This document shows, piece by piece, positions 22,682 through 33,291 of a stretch of DNA of 64,000 nt (its first letter is position 1; each line of letters begins with the position of its first letter). This DNA comes from Furcasterigmium furcatum. Taxonomy: Eukaryota; Ascomycota; Sordariomycetes; Glomerellales; Plectosphaerellaceae. Where the stretch lies: NCBI GenBank assembly GCA_001599815.1, contig BCIA01000005.1, positions 5,092,472 through 5,156,471 of the forward strand, given 5' to 3'. The position numbers and the translations under genes are program-made. The notes beneath the pieces are model-generated. The model saw nothing but the letters and a program-made list of their open reading frames with translations, did not search any database and was not told the DNA's origin.

Positions 22682-24728
22682 ATGTCGATCATTCACGGCA
22701 AATCTCCTGAAGTGGGCAACACCATCGAAACAAGCCAGCCCCGTGAATCCTCTCAGTCACTTCGTCATGGACAAACCAGCGGCGAGTAAGTCAGCCTCTC
22801 CCCATCTCGTCCAGAAGCTAAACATCCCGCGCAGCATTCGCAATCCCTTAGCCGGCCTTTCTAAAGTCCAGTTACTCCAGGAAGCTGAGGACTTTGCGGG
22901 ACAGCATGGCTTATCAGATCAAGTTGCCCACTTCCGACGAGCTGCCCTCGCTGCTCAGAAGCCGGACGATTCCAACTCTATTCCTGAGCTCCTGGAGTCT
23001 GATCGCGCAGCTTTGACAACAGAGAAGCACCACCGCTGGAAACATCCCAAAACCCTCTACTTCACTATTCTCATGAACTCAATCTCCGCGGCTGTCCAGG
23101 GCTGGGACCAGACCGGCTCGAACGGGGCCAACCTTTCCTATCCCGAGGCATTTGGAATTGCGGACTTCGGTGACGCGTGCGAGGCGTCCGGAACCTGCAG
23201 CCGAAACTCGTGGATCATTGGAGCCATCAACAGTGCACCCTACATGGCCATTTGTTTGGTGTCAGTACACGGCTCCCTCCTTCTCTGTGGGAGATCACGA
23301 AACATTGATATTTCCTCCTAGCTCTTGGCTCACCGATCCGCTCAACGAGTATTGTGGCCGGCGCGACATCATCTTTATCGGCGCAGTCTTCAGTCTAGCA
23401 GCACCAATCGGGCAGGCCGTGTCCCAGAGCTGGGTACAGATCTTGATCTGCAGGATCTTGCTCGGCATTGGCATGGGCCTCAAGGAGGTCGCTGTGCCAG
23501 TCTTCTCCGCCGAGAACGCTCCAGCCAATATCCGAGGCGCACTCATCATGTCGTGGCAGCTCTTCGTCGCGTTCGGAATCATGCTCGGATTCACTGCAAA
23601 CCTCGTCGTAGTGGACGCGGGGGACATCGCCTGGAGGCTTCAGCTCGGCTCGGCGTTCATCCCGGCTGTGCCTCTTCTCATCGGGATCTACTTCACGCCC
23701 GAATCCCCTCGCTGGCTGATGAAGCGCAACAGACATGCTCAGGCTTTCAACTCGCTCCTTAAGCTGCGAGGTGATCATTTTATGGCGGCTCGGGACATGT
23801 TTGTCATCCATACACAGCTCACCGAAGAAGCGAGGACCTTGAAGTCTGCAGGCTTCGAAGGCAGCAACTTCTTCACGAGAGTCAAGGAACTTGTTACCAT
23901 CCCTCGCAACCGTCGTGCAACGTACGCGGCAGGCATCGTTATGGCGGCACAACAATTCTGTGGCAGTAAGAAGACCCACGACTCCCGAGATTCGCTGACC
24001 AGTCGCTGATTCTTTCTCCCACCTCAGTCAACATCATTGCCTTCTATTCGTCCACGATATTCGCAGAAGCAGGCGCCTCTAACAAAGAAGCCCTGTTGGC
24101 CTCTTGGGGCTTTGGAATGGCAATGTTCGTCTTTGCCTTCCCAGCCCTCTACACCATCGACACCTGGGGAAGACGAGCACTGCTCCTGTCAACGTTTCCC
24201 AACATGGCCTGGACGTTGCTCGGTGCAGGCATGGCTTTCTACATACCGAAAGAGAGCCCAGCACATCTGGGACTTGTCGCCATGTTCATCTACCTCTTCG
24301 TCATGTTCTACGGCCCGGGCGAGGGACCGTGTCCCTTCGTTTACTCGGCCGAATGCTTCCCGCTCTCCCACCGCGAGGTCGGCATGTCATGGGGCGTGTC
24401 GACCAACAACTTCTGGGCGGTCATCGTCGCGCTGACATTTCCGCGCATGCTTCGGGGGCTCGGCCCGCAGGGTTCCTTCGGCTTGTACGCTGGTATGAAC
24501 ATTGTGTGTTTCGTTGCCATCTTCCTATGGCTTCCGGAGACGAAACAACGAACGCTGGAAGAGTTGGATGATGTCTTCTCCGTGCCGACGGTGCGTCACA
24601 TGTCTTTCCAGGTCACAGAGGTGTTGCCTTGGTGGTGTCGCCGCTATATAATGCGGAAGAAGGGAGAGGCCGAGCCTCAGCTGTATCATTTCCCTGACAA
24701 ACAGGATGAAGCAGGGGGGGCACTGTAG
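22682..24728 (+). CDS. MFS sugar/polyol transporter (SP family)
   Basis: Twelve-helix plasma-membrane proton symporter or facilitator of the sugar-porter family. Four exons, 22682-22785, 22835-23260, 23322-23965 and 24028-24728, give 624 aa in one frame. Family marks: NPLAGLSKVQLLQEAEDFA N-terminal block, VQGWDQTGSNGANLSYPEAFG in the first loop, the GRR signature in DPLNEYCGRRD, the PESPRWL motif, and PETKQRTLEELD near the C-terminus. The second intron needs the donor GTCAGT at 23261 to keep frame (AICLV-SWLTDP). The N-terminus is less certain: ATG 22682 works with splicing, while an unspliced start at 22768 also stays open. The substrate cannot be named. Confidence 0.9.
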
Positions 24729-25009
24729 TAGTTTCTAAGAGCATTGCTTGTCAATCTAGGGCATAATATGCGTTGGGCGGATGTTATCGTGAGACTCGAA
24801 TGATACCATCTCATAGGTAACTCGGTGGACGTTGGTTTGTAAGTGGCAGCGCGAAGTTCGCTCACAACTAGCACTTTTTACCATGAGGCCTGGCTTACAC
24901 CACATCGGGTTCACAGCGAGACTTGCATTGGGCCTCATTGTCCAGCAAGAGGATCTTTGCATTCCAACTCGGCTTCAAGGATAGAACCAACAAGGCTATG
25001 CAACCGGGT

Positions 25010-26008
25010 CTACTTGTACGTAGCCAGCAGCCAGTCCAGAACATCCTGGCCAAACTCCGTCGGAATCTCGAGCAGAGCCCAGTGTCCTCCCGGCCTCGTC
25101 ACGCTCTTGACATTCGGGAGCAACCCCGCGTCAATGCTGGGCTGGAGGGCTGCAGGCCTGCAGACGAAGTCCTGCTCGCCGCCCCAGTAGAGGGTCGGGA
25201 CATTGACCGTCTTCGCCTCCTCGGGAAGAAGCTTGTCGGCCTCGTTCTGGATGCCGAAGCGGAACGCCTTGTACCAACAGCTCGGCGCGTCCCAGACCCC
25301 TTCCCTGCTGCCGCCGAACCTCTCCATGAAATCCGCCCGGTGCTCGCCCGAGGCGTAGGGCAGCGTGGGCTGGGTGCGTCCCTCGGTCACGTACTTCCTC
25401 ATCCCGCCGGGGCTTGTCCAGTTGTCGAGCCAGGTCTCCCCCTTGGCGAACGCGACGGTGTAGACGGACTCGGGGTTCTGGGCCATGATGCCCGCCCCAT
25501 CGTCTGCCGTAAAGAAGTGCCAGTACTCGTAGATGCCGGCGCCAAACGCCTCGCGCGTGACGCGGTTGACGGTGTCCAGGTCAAACTGGCCGGTGGGCGC
25601 GATGTACGGGACATTGATCATCACGAGGCCCGAGACACGGTTGGGGTGGAAGTTGTACAGACGCTGGCAGATGGCGCTGCCCCAGTCGTGGCCAAGGGAG
25701 ATGACCTTGTCGAGCTTCTCGGCATCGAGGATCTCAATGGCGTCGGCTGTCATGTGCTGCCAAGCGTATGAATCCAGGTCCGTTGGCTTGGAGGTGCCGC
25801 CGTAGCCCAGACAGTCGAGGGCGACAATGCCGAAGCCATTGGGGACTAGATAGTTGTTGATGAGACCGGCCCAGAGGAGGGCGGTATCGGGCCAGCCGTG
25901 GAAGAGGATGAGTGTGGGCTTGGTGCCCTGTGCGGGGGATGTGTAGTAGGTATACGTGAATCCCCTAGAGACCTGGAGAGTCTTCTTGGAAAGGCTGGAG
26001 AGGGACAT
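25010..26008 (-). CDS. Soluble epoxide-hydrolase-like alpha/beta hydrolase
   Basis: 332 aa from MSLSSLSKK; an in-frame ATG at 26086 would add 26 residues. The oxyanion motif is HGWPD (His37), the nucleophile Asp108 in GHDWGS, and the base His309 in GGHWALLE. The charge-relay acid is probably the Asp in GEQDFVC. Cap-domain Tyr residues near EYWHFFTADDG could polarise an epoxide. An Asp nucleophile instead of Ser points to an epoxide hydrolase or dehalogenase, not an esterase. No signal peptide, so probably cytosolic or peroxisomal. It converges on the sugar transporter. Likely a detoxification or secondary-metabolism enzyme. Confidence 0.88.
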   Translation of the reverse strand: MSLSSLSKKTLQVSRGFTYTYYTSPAQGTKPTLILFHGWPDTALLWAGLINNYLVPNGFGIVALDCLGYGGTSKPTDLDSYAWQHMTADAIEILDAEKLDKVISLGHDWGSAICQRLYNFHPNRVSGLVMINVPYIAPTGQFDLDTVNRVTREAFGAGIYEYWHFFTADDGAGIMAQNPESVYTVAFAKGETWLDNWTSPGGMRKYVTEGRTQPTLPYASGEHRADFMERFGGSREGVWDAPSCWYKAFRFGIQNEADKLLPEEAKTVNVPTLYWGGEQDFVCRPAALQPSIDAGLLPNVKSVTRPGGHWALLEIPTEFGQDVLDWLLATYK

Positions 26009-27405
26009 CTTGGGGGCTGGTGCTGGAGGAGAACGGGTTGCTGTGACAAGCTGTCGGAACGATGAGTCTGGACGAACTTGAGGCACAGTCGACTTCTGAG
26101 ATCGGCGTGTTCATGTACCCAAATATTTCTAAATGAACAACACTACTTATGCGAATGACACCTCGGCTCCCCTCTGTCCCACCGGCGCCACGCTGATCTT
26201 GTCCATTCTTCGTTGTGTTCGTGCTGCACAGGTGCGGCGGTGGAGCGGGCCTCTCCTTCATCAATGCCAGTTGGCACTAAGCTGGCGGAATAGGGGCGAG
26301 CCGACCCATCGCGCCAAAACGTCCCATATGCCAAGATCACGACTTCGACATAGTTGGTGGCCACCCAGCTCAGGCGTATCACTATACCTCTCGACTGAGG
26401 ACCTTCGGGATCTATCTCTTCAGTCATATGACGAGAAACAGGTAGACTCCCAGTGTGATGCCCGCTGAGCGCTCGCGTGCCCCGGCAGGGGTCCGATGTC
26501 CAGGTGTTGCAAGCGAGCCCCGCATGCGCCAACACGAAGAGAACCCCAGGACTTGATCATCACGAAACAGGACGAACAGGGTGTGTCCGCTTGCCGGGGG
26601 AGCGGCAACTTGTTGCACGGCAGTGGCCTCGTCCGTCGACGAGCCCTCCTGACAAGTGCCGGCACGAGCGACGGCGCCATACGCTTTTCAGCAAGCACCG
26701 CAGAACGGTTCACTGGCACTGGCGTCCGGGCCTCCACTGTTTTGGCCCAACATGCCGGGGTTGACATCGTGGCGTACTGCCTTGGTACCTGATCTGTCAC
26801 CTCACCATCTCTGCGGGTCGATTGCTCGAGTCAGGTGCCTCGCTTCGGTAATTCACGTTATCCTAAGGAGGTTGGCAAGCTGGCAAGTTGGCTTCGGCTG
26901 CCCCTTGTGGACCGCCAGCTACTGATCCCACCCTATTTCTGCGTGGAGAGCCCTCCAAGCTTCCCAGCAGGGCTGGCGATCTCAATACAAGCGTGTTTGA
27001 AGCCCGGCCACGAACAGGCATTATCCATTCCCATATGTGTAAAATACTTGTCAACTTAAAGGTCGGTTGGTCGGGCTCCAAGAAAATGTCGCAGCGGACT
27101 TGCGACTCTTTAAGTGGGTGCTGATCGACAGGAGTTTTGAGGTTTTGTTCCTAGCTCCACGGCATCTCGGAAATGTTACGCGGGCGCTGTTGGTCCTAAG
27201 TAGTAAGTACGGGGAAGGCTCTTAGTCCCCTGAGTTTAAAGTATTTTCGCTCTGCCGTTGCCGTCGATTTGTGACCAAGAAAGATCGAGCCGTTCGTTTG
27301 CTTTCTTTTCCCATCATCTATCACCGTCTTGGCTCGGTACCGTGTTTTGATGTTGCTTTCTCGAGAAAGGTTCGCCGCCTTCTTTTCATTTATTTGGCTT
27401 TCGAG
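26009..27405. other. 1.4-kb divergent spacer, no clear gene
   Basis: Promoters of the epoxide-hydrolase-like gene (minus) and the Pth11-like gene (plus). Frames on both strands at 26420-26800 lack recognisable domains and overlap each other. No repeat or transposon signature seen. Confidence 0.5.
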
Positions 27406-28716
27406 ATGAATACTGTTCCCCCAAAGGACGATGGACTCGCAACATTCATCCTCACCATCGTCATGTTGGTAGTCTGCTGGCCGACTGTCATCGCCCGCTT
27501 CGTCATTCGCATCAAGAGGGATGCATTGGGTTTGGATGACTGGCTCATGGGGTTTGGAATGGTATGTTAATCCTCCGTTCACCGGAAGAATCTTGCTAGC
27601 TAACACTTTCTAGTTGATGACGACTGCCTGGGCTGGAGTCTTGATATCCTATTGTTTCTCGGGCGGCGGATATGACCCGAATCACCCCCTGATATCTGAC
27701 GAGCTTCACGCTCAAGCCTTGAAGGTACGTACAGTGATATTGGATCTGCTTCACCATGCTCCTGTTGGATCATGTCTAATGGACGCAGCTCTACTTCATC
27801 TGCCAGAGCGTCTACTGTCCCACCACGATACCGATCAAAGTCAGCATCTGCGTGGCTCTCCTTCGCATCTCCGACAGCAACGCCATCTACAAGTGGTCGC
27901 TATATGCTATTATGGTTCTCACTGTCGTGGCCGGAATCGGAAGCATGGCTGGCATCGTCGGCTCATGCACGCCTCCTTCGGCCTTCTGGGATCCAAGCAC
28001 CGGCACCTGCAATGCCTTCGTCAACACCTTCGCCGCCTACTTCATCTCGGCTTGTAGTATCCTCACCGACTTTGCATTGGCCATTCTCCCGGCATTCATG
28101 CTGTGGAACGTCCAGCTTCGCCGCTCGATCAAGGTTTCCGTCGCCATCCTTCTCGGGTTCGCCGCCTTGTAAGCCAGCGCCGCTCTTCTACCTCACATCT
28201 GATCGAATCAACGTGTCTAACCTCCGCAGCGCCTCATGTGCAACCATCGTCCGCCTCCGTTATCTCCTCGCCCTTCTCCACAGTCAGAACTTCCTCCTCG
28301 AGTCAGGGAAAATCGCCATCTGGACCGTTGTCGAACTCGCCATCGGAATATTCGCTGGGTCCGCGCCTGCCCTCCGTCCTCTGCTGCGCTACCTCCCGTT
28401 CATCAGCAACCGCGGCACCGACGACTCGGCTTCTGGCGGCGGCAAGGGCCTCTCGGGCGGCACCGGCGGGAACATGGGGCACGGGCAGTCCGGTCGCAAC
28501 ATCAAGATGGACACGTTCGGCGGATCTGGAAAGCTTGGGTCCTCGGCTCGCAAGCCGAAGGACCCCGATGTCATGGAGGATGGCGACAGCCAGGAGTACA
28601 TCTTGCCAGGGGAGAGACTCCCTCAGACGGGTATCAAGAAGCATGTCTCTGTCAGGATCGAATCTGAGGCGGTGCCAGCGACGGAAGACTGGGGTAAAGG
28701 CCAGCGATACGACTAG
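27406..28716 (+). CDS. Rhodopsin-fold integral membrane protein (Pth11-like, no CFEM)
   Basis: Seven-helix plasma-membrane protein of the fungal family related to Pth11 receptors. Four exons, 27406-27561, 27614-27724, 27789-28168 and 28230-28716, give 377 aa. The conserved N-terminal block RFVIRIKRDALGLDDWLM, the LYFICQSVYCPTTIPIKVSI segment and the SCTPPSAFWDPSTGTC loop are typical. Helices follow through about residue 275, then a long Gly/Ser-rich cytoplasmic tail (GGGKGLSGGTGGNMGHG). There is no signal peptide or eight-Cys CFEM domain. A sensing role is inferred from the family, and the ligand is unknown. Confidence 0.9.
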
Positions 28717-29164
28717 CGCATCAACATGCAAAGAGCTTGTCGTGTTGGGAACACTGTAGTATTACTGCCCCAGGCCGGGTAGCCGCCCGGACGCCAGGCA
28801 GACTGTCCAGGACAGGGACCCCGGCCCGCGAATCGTCATGAGCTCACTTCGCCGTAGGAATAGATAAATACTAACGAGGCTACTCGACCCTTTGTCTTTT
28901 TACATGACTAGTAGAGAGGTTGTTTTATCACCAGCATGGCATCACTGACGTCTCTCTTTTGGGGCCCACGTGATTGTTGTGCCAAGTTGGGATGCAGATC
29001 AGCCCACTGATTTTCGGAACTCATGAGCTCAGCCCCGTTGTCCGGTCTAGATTCTAGTTGAAGGGCATGCACCGCGTGGGTTCAACGCCCTCATGACTGC
29101 GGCTGCGCGATGTCGCAAGCCGTTCATGTTCTAAATAGAGTCCATCTCCTCCCTCAGCAAATAC
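28717..29164. other. Convergent spacer
   Basis: 3' flanks of the Pth11-like gene and the CHRD-like gene. Nothing coding seen. Confidence 0.65.
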
Positions 29165-29968
29165 CTAGTTCAGGCAGACAACCGTCGTCGGAGGCCCAAC
29201 CTGAACGACCTGGAGAGTGCAAGCAGTCTGTACGCCCGGCGGCACACCCGGCACAGCTCCAGGGACTCCAGGAACCGCTCCAGGGACACCAGGGACCGCT
29301 CCAGGAGGCGCGGGAATGGCACCAGGGGCGTTGGCCTGCATCTGGGAGCGCACAACTCCGGGGACCGAGACGGCGGTATGCGAGTCCGTGAAGAAAGCAG
29401 CGGGGTTTGCCTCGATCTGAGCGACACGGAAACCGGCGCCGGTGTCCAAGCCGTCGGGGGCCTGAATGCCAGTGATGAACGGCCCCTGGATGCAACCTGC
29501 GCTTCGCTTGACGACTTCCGGGCCAGAGTCGGCGGGTTCGGGGTTCGGGAAGGCGATTCTGGGCGGGCCGTTTTGACCCTCGGCGGCTTCGTGGATGTGG
29601 GTTGCGGTCACTGCCGGGGAACTGTAGGGACCCGTCACGCCCATGAGGGTGATGTTCTATGAGTTGAGGTCAGCGGGGAATCTTAACAAGACAAAACACA
29701 TGGAGATTTGGCTCACATAGCAAATGATGTCCAGCTCGCTGTTGATACCGTAGTTGTAGAAGCCCATGGAGCCCGGCTGGCCAGGTGTGGGGACGTTGTC
29801 GGCGTTGACAACCCTCTCCGGCGTCGCAACAAGATTATATGTCGAGGTGAAGCTGAAGGGACCGAAGCCTGCGGCCTGCAGAGCGTTGACGCCAGTCGAG
29901 TGAACGACAGGCACGGGACCAGCCGCGGCAACCCCAACAAGGGTGGTGATGAGGATTCTCGATCTCAT
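29165..29968 (-). CDS. Secreted CHRD-like protein with Pro/Gly/Val repeat tail
   Basis: Two exons, 29968-29717 and 29656-29165, give 247 aa. The signal peptide is MRSRILITTLVGVAAAG. The middle resembles the CHRD fold: a short strand-rich segment ELDIICYNITLMGVTGP, then ATHIHEAAEGQNGPPRIAFPNP, the characteristic His-containing box followed by a Gly-rich turn. The C-terminal part contains repeated GAVPGVP heptads, then a hydrophobic strand with a cysteine (TACTLQVVQVGPP). No GPI signal or membrane anchor. It is probably a cell-surface or extracellular protein. CHRD proteins have no established catalytic role, so I give none. Confidence 0.82.
29248..29315. repeat. Imperfect 21-bp tandem repeats coding GAVPGVP
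   Basis: Three consecutive near-identical 21-base units, with a degenerate flank, lie inside exon 2 of the CHRD-like gene. Their length of 21 keeps frame, so copy number could vary without breaking the protein. Confidence 0.8.
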
Positions 29969-31878
29969 TTTGTTGTCTTGAATATCCAGCTACCCTGATC
30001 GTGTATGTCTGTGTGCGGTCGAGGTGATCTGCAAGCACTCGAATCGCGGAAAAATTAAAGATCAGCCGGCTGATGTTAGATGAAGAGATCGACAGGCGGC
30101 CACGTCAACATGGGCAGAATTAATATTAAGGCAGATGAGAGAAGAGAAAGGCGGGAGAAGAGAACCGACAGGAGGGAAAGCCAGCACTTGAAGGGGAGAC
30201 ATCTTCGGATCTTCGGATCAAATTGAAGCTCCCAGGGGGAGCAACAGTCGCAGGGGTTTTCGACTCTGGCTTGGCAGAACGCGGCGACTGGGTGATCCGA
30301 GGACATCCCTATGTAATAAGCCTGAGCTCCCCTGGCGATGTTTCTTTCTTGCCCCCAAGTCGCGTTGTTCTAGCGTCGGTAATGCCAAATGTTTAAGCAT
30401 ATTTTTAGGCCTCCAAGGGTCACCCCTGGTCGCCGTCACAGACTGGGCGATGCGACACGGAAGATGAGCAGCCAAAGCGCCTGAAACCCGTCCCGAGCAG
30501 AGATACCTCAGAACCGCTCCCGGACCCTGTGTCAGCAGGGCTCAATTATGGGACGTTTATTTGATTGTGAGGTCCTGGTGAGAATGATGAACATGCGTAA
30601 CCTCAGCGACTGTCCGTAGCAACGGGGCATGAACCTGTGTGGACAAACCTGTTTGGTTGCGAGCGGTAAAGACGAACGTTAGATAATTTCGGTTCCTACT
30701 CGTACATTAACCTGAGCTGTCCAATAAGAAGTCCTGCCTGCCCCAGAGACTCGTCAGTCAAAAGGGCTTCGACGTACATCCTTTGGGCTTCAGTCGCAAC
30801 ACGTAAGGTCCGCTCTGTCAGGTCTAGCTCGCGAGTAGCTGAAGCATCCAATCCCAGCATTTCATGAGCGAATTCGTCCCTGTAGCGCCAGCTTCCGACG
30901 CCCGCTTCACGCAAAATCACCCCATTGCTACGTACCACTGGTCCTCAAAGACTCAGGTCCGTCTCACCTGATGTACAGACGAGATGCCAACCCCGCGCCC
31001 GACACCATGAGTATGGGCGACATCAATGGCTGCGCGACCGCGCTCGCACTGGTTACTCACATCTACCATCACGATGCCGAAACCCGGCTCGGCCTTCAAT
31101 ACTGCCGTACAAGCCGCAGACGCCACCCGGCTGCTGCTCGTGGCGCCTTTCATGAAAGCAGCCACGGTGCTCGGATGCGCATCCTGGGCAACAACCAGGC
31201 GGCTACCTTTTTGATGTTGATGATTCTGTGGAGGAGACAGTAGCGAGCGCAGAGAAATAATATGACTGCCATGTCGCTTCGTGCTGTCCAATGTTCTCAA
31301 CCCCTGACAGCCTTGATGTAGCGCCTTGGACGGGCAGTGCTGGCCGGAGATCCAAGATCGGACGAGACGATGAACCGCAGTCGCGAGGACGCGCAACTAT
31401 AGCGCGGTCTCTCCTCGATTCTCAGGGTTGAGGACGGCGGTTCTGGCTGATTCAATGGTAAGAAAGGAGTTCTATTCAATCAATCATTGTTGGTTTGACG
31501 AAACCTTTTTGAGTGAAATGATTTCTTATGTGACCTCTCCCATCTATGGATATTTAACCTCCGCTTTCTGAAGAGTCCATGCGTTGACTAGCCCGTGGAC
31601 ATCAGACTTGAAACAAGATGCGCGCCGAGACCAGACGCTTGGCAGATTCTCTTGACTGAGCAGAAGGCGGCGGTACTTGACAAGCAAGTCGGTCGAGGGG
31701 CCAGCTAAGATGGCTGATCGGCATGATTAATGCGCGTAGCATGCCAAATTGGGAACTTGGCCGGAACCCCTACACACCATCGACTTCGAGCTCTTTCTTT
31801 GAAAGATATTGGTTTTGTGCTACACACCTAAACATCGAACATGATGGGGTTTCATAAAGTACCGTATTACGCCACGCT
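29969..31878. other. 1.9-kb spacer with a possible gene relic
   Basis: Upstream of the CHRD-like gene and downstream of the short-chain dehydrogenase. A purine-rich stretch (GAGAAGAG-type) lies at about 30120-30180. The only coding-like part is the minus-strand relic listed at 30696-31396. Confidence 0.5.
30696..31396 (-). pseudogene. Possible broken gene, family not recognised
   Basis: Two minus-strand frames look protein-like. The upstream one (31396-30953) contains LVVAQDAHPSTVAAFMKG and GFGIVMVDVSN. The downstream one (30938-30696) contains GVILREAGVGSWRYRDEF and is open to its stop with balanced codons. They lie head to tail with 14 bases between them. Stops separate them, and the only plausible donor (GTGAG near 30968) gives an intron of about 40 bases in the wrong phase. 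So this is either a decayed gene or one whose exons I cannot join. No domain recognised; no function given. Confidence 0.3.
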
Positions 31879-32992
31879 CTATACCTTCAGAAGCCGCAAA
31901 GCTTCAGACACCTCAGGAAAGTTCAGCTCCCGCACAGTCTCGTCCCAAAGGCGATCCATGAACTTTCTGCCTTCCTCCGTGTACATGAGATGATGGTAAC
32001 TAAGCCATGTTAGCACAAAGTGACGAAACTGAGCACGTGGTCAAGCGCCACAGCATGGACGGAACATACGGATTGATGACCCAGTCACTCAGGAAGCTGT
32101 CATGCGACTCAGGGCCCCGTCGCACTGCGGCATCCATGTACCTCCATGAGGCATTGTCCACCGATGTTCCCAAGATTTTCGTGAGTGGCCAGAGAAGGGC
32201 TCTCATGAGAAAGGGGATGTCGCGGAAGAAGCCGGTGCCAGGGGTAAAGCTTGGGTCGACGACGTTGACGACGATGTTGGTTGTCTGTGTGAGCTGACTC
32301 AGCTTGTGATTAAGCATCAACACCAATCCTTTGGTCGTGTCGTATCTCTTCTTGGCCATGGAGGAGTTCCACGGTGCTCCGTTGTCGAAGGCTGGAATGA
32401 GGGGGCTCTCGTGTCGTTCGGCAAACTCGGCGATCAGAGCGGCCCCCGAAGCTACGAGCGTGAGACGCCCCAGGGCGTCGGTTGTATTCTTGCTGGACAA
32501 TGCCGGAAGGAGAAGTACAGCCAACAAGGCTGTCGACAGGTAGTTGATTTGGAACATCTCCTCATGGCCTGTGGATGGACTGGCTCTGTACGCCGTGTTC
32601 ATGATGCCCGCGCTGATGATAGCTATGTCCAGGCGAAGAAGGTCGTTACACTGCCTTGCGAAAGCCCGAATCGAGTCGTACGAGTCCAAGTCGATTTGCC
32701 AGACGTCGATTCTCGCCTTCGGGTATGCTCTGCGCAAGGGAGCCGCGGCATCTTCCCCCCTCTGCAGAGATCGGGAGCCAATGATGAGATGCGACAGTTG
32801 CCGAGACAGCATGAGCCGGCCACATTCAAGACCGAGGCCAGCATTGCCGCCTATGATGGTTGCGGTCTTTTGTGAAAGTGATATGGAGTCGAAAGAAGGC
32901 TTCGAGTTCGGCCACAGTTGGTGTTTCCCGAACACCTTGAGGAGCGTGTCCTGCTGCGGCGGGAGAGAAAATGAACCGGTATGAGACGTCAT
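31879..32992 (-). CDS. Short-chain dehydrogenase/reductase
   Basis: NAD(P)-dependent Rossmann-fold oxidoreductase, 347 aa from two exons, 32992-32070 and 31999-31879. The cofactor motif is GGNAGLG (residues 48-54). The family NNAG position reads ISAGIMN, catalytic Ser is probably Ser182, and Tyr217-x3-Lys221 lies in YDTTKGL. The second exon restores a C-terminus (YHHLMYTEEGRKFMDRLWDE) typical of fungal secondary-metabolism SDRs related to WW-domain oxidoreductases. Arg in the GSRSL segment after beta-2 suggests NADPH preference. It is divergent from a fungal regulator 299 bases away, with a perfect inverted repeat between. Substrate unknown. Confidence 0.93.
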
Positions 32993-33291
32993 TTCAAACG
33001 CAGAGGAGGCTGTGTCTGTTTGTGGTGAGGAGTGAGACGAGACGGTCTCGAGACAAGACCTTTATACATGTCGTCGACCGAGGCCATGATAAAGTTCCTC
33101 TGGCTCTAGCATTGCCCGATTAGGAGAACAATCTGGCGGACCCTGGTTCAACGCTTCACCCCCCTTGTCAAACCTCCGAATTCCTCGGAGGCTTTATTAA
33201 TCATGATGACTAGGCACTGACCTTAACTACTTCTTTTCTTCGCATCTGGTAAATCTGCAAACCACATTGACATCCTAAAAGAGAAGAGGCA
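32993..33291. other. Bidirectional promoter SDR / regulator
   Basis: Short divergent spacer that must serve both genes. It contains a perfect inverted repeat (listed separately) with CCG and CGG triplets, the kind of half-site used by fungal zinc-cluster factors. Confidence 0.6.
33173..33191. promoter_or_regulatory. Perfect 7-bp inverted repeat, candidate operator
   Basis: CCTCCGA-N5-TCGGAGG: both 7-base arms are exact reverse complements. It sits about 180 bases upstream of the dehydrogenase and about 100 bases upstream of the regulator. Binding by any protein is inferred. Confidence 0.5.

Noticed and set aside
26420..26800. Overlapping frames on both strands between the epoxide-hydrolase-like and Pth11-like genes
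   Set aside because: They overlap one another, have no motif, and neither has a supporting exon structure.
29060..29100. GGGTTCAACGCCC resembling a tRNA B box
   Set aside because: No matching A box or cloverleaf arms at the required distance.
18200..31900. A secondary-metabolite cluster with a backbone synthase
   Set aside because: The hydrolases, transporter and dehydrogenase here have no polyketide synthase, NRPS or terpene cyclase beside them in this window.
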